From positions 16,058,001 through 16,122,000 of the forward strand of contig OX419757.1 in the NCBI GenBank assembly GCA_948567375.1: a DNA stretch of 64,000 bases, read 5' to 3'. Every line of letters starts with the position of its first letter. The stretch's first letter is position 1. The position numbers and the translations under genes were made by a program. Below the pieces are notes generated by a model, which did no database searches, was not told the DNA's origin, and worked only from the letters and a program-made list of their open reading frames with translations. This document shows positions 63,401-64,000 of this stretch, in pieces. The DNA comes from Lunularia cruciata. Taxonomy: Eukaryota; Streptophyta; Marchantiopsida; Lunulariales; Lunulariaceae.

Positions 63401-64000
63401 TCCACACTTGAAGCTCCTTCTTTTGAGTTTTATTCCCAATCATCAAAAGACGGTGTATCTAAATGTGAGGTATGGTTAGTATTGGTTATTGGACTATAAC
63501 CTGATGGTCTAATGGCCCAATTATCAAGTACCCTTTGTGCCATTGATCAATTTTTCAAGCTGCTCCCAATCATGGCTTCCAAAGTAGCAAATCATAAGTT
63601 GTATCCTTCAAGACTTAGAAAATCATGAGATTTTAAACTCCCATGACTGAAATCACCACCTTGTCCATCACACCCATTGGTTGAATCACACCCATTGGTT
63701 GAACTTGTTATTTTTTTTTCCATGCTCACCATAAAGGTTTAGATAGTCTCACACCCAACTTCTTCATCAACTTCCCTAACATGGCATTTATTGTAGATCC
63801 TCCATCAACATGTGCATCCTTGATGTTGTGACCATTCACTTACTTCCATCTTGGAAGTGTATTCACAAGCCTCCCATGGTATTGTTTTTGCATCTACCAC
63901 CCCCATTGATCCCAAAGCCTTTGCTTTCTTCTTTCTCTTGCTCCTTGAATAGCTCAAACTACATCTAAGTTCCTTCTTCAAGGAAGGATCAGTTGATCTT
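60440..64000 (-). pseudogene. D3 pol, decayed, runs off the window
   Basis: It is collinear with D1 pol on the minus strand. The integrase C-terminus is at 60734-60474 (KKFLPTYFGPFIVEKVWG), core pieces at 61464-60763 (LVSDREGEF, NGLVERTKQ), RNase H at about 62200-61800, RT at 62868-62227 and the protease region at about 63600-63900. The RT catalytic loop reads DFIDTFCVYG, so the second Asp is lost, and frames are broken repeatedly. This is the oldest D copy here and shows that the family has been present for a long time. The gag and 5' LTR lie outside the window. Confidence 0.85.
63084..63120. repeat. Perfect 18-bp inverted repeat with 1-bp centre
   Basis: CCATCTCTATCAGGTGCT is followed by C and then its exact reverse complement. 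D1 and D2 lack the second arm at this point of pol, so it arose in D3 as an inverted micro-duplication. Confidence 0.85.

Noticed and set aside
1-64000. Host protein-coding, rRNA or tRNA genes
   Set aside because: Almost all stretches can be assigned to a retroelement copy, insertion E or a repeat. The tRNA-like matches are primer-binding sites only.

Overview
The window is repeat-rich nuclear DNA of a plant (streptophyte), and I found no host gene in it. The coding capacity I can support is retroelement-derived, mainly Ty3/gypsy pol (reverse transcriptase, RNase H, integrase) of plant type. Primer-binding sites match plant tRNA-iMet, tRNA-Asp and tRNA-Glu, and an integrase-linked chromodomain and TG...CA LTRs with 4-5 bp target duplications are visible. 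I cannot name the species. The nesting depth suggests a large, repeat-rich genome.

Four named families (A-D) and one unassigned insertion (E) are nested in each other. A0, the oldest, is a Ty3/gypsy copy in three pieces (1-1350, 33324-33761, 57627-59966). It is split by chromovirus B1 (1351-33323) and by a family C solo LTR, C1 (33762-57626). B1 holds a second B 5' LTR and gag (B2, from 3503), a family C solo LTR (C0, 4751-8521, TSD GGTAA), an inverted B copy (B3, 10015-15289), a minus-strand D element (D1, 15290-23090) and a second A copy (A1, 23091-31318). A1 is split by insertion E (26676-29758). C1 contains a complete minus-strand family C element (C2, 36762-57552, TSD TAATT). The 5' LTR of C2 contains an intact family D element (D2, 48650-56476, TSD GTTC, LTRs identical by eye, 1608-codon gag-pol). 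A decayed D copy (D3) runs from 59967 out of the window.

Three things stand out. Family A carries a C5 cytosine DNA methyltransferase domain upstream of RT and a PHD finger downstream of integrase, so it looks like a retroelement with its own chromatin writer and reader. Family C has LTRs of about 3.7 kb that contain, in sense orientation, a frame of about 855 codons for an unrecognised protein with a conserved N-terminal domain, an acidic middle and a long coiled coil; it is recognisable in four LTR copies. Family D encodes an extra zinc-knuckle protein upstream of gag, uses a tRNA-Glu primer site and includes the one apparently intact element.

Other points: family B LTRs carry arrays of GAAGCTTC, which fit heat-shock-element half-site pairs, next to a TATA box. 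D1 has paired LTRs but no convincing target duplication and joins two unrelated sequences, so it probably marks a deletion. Sequence comparisons and boundaries were made by eye, so boundaries may be off by a few bases.
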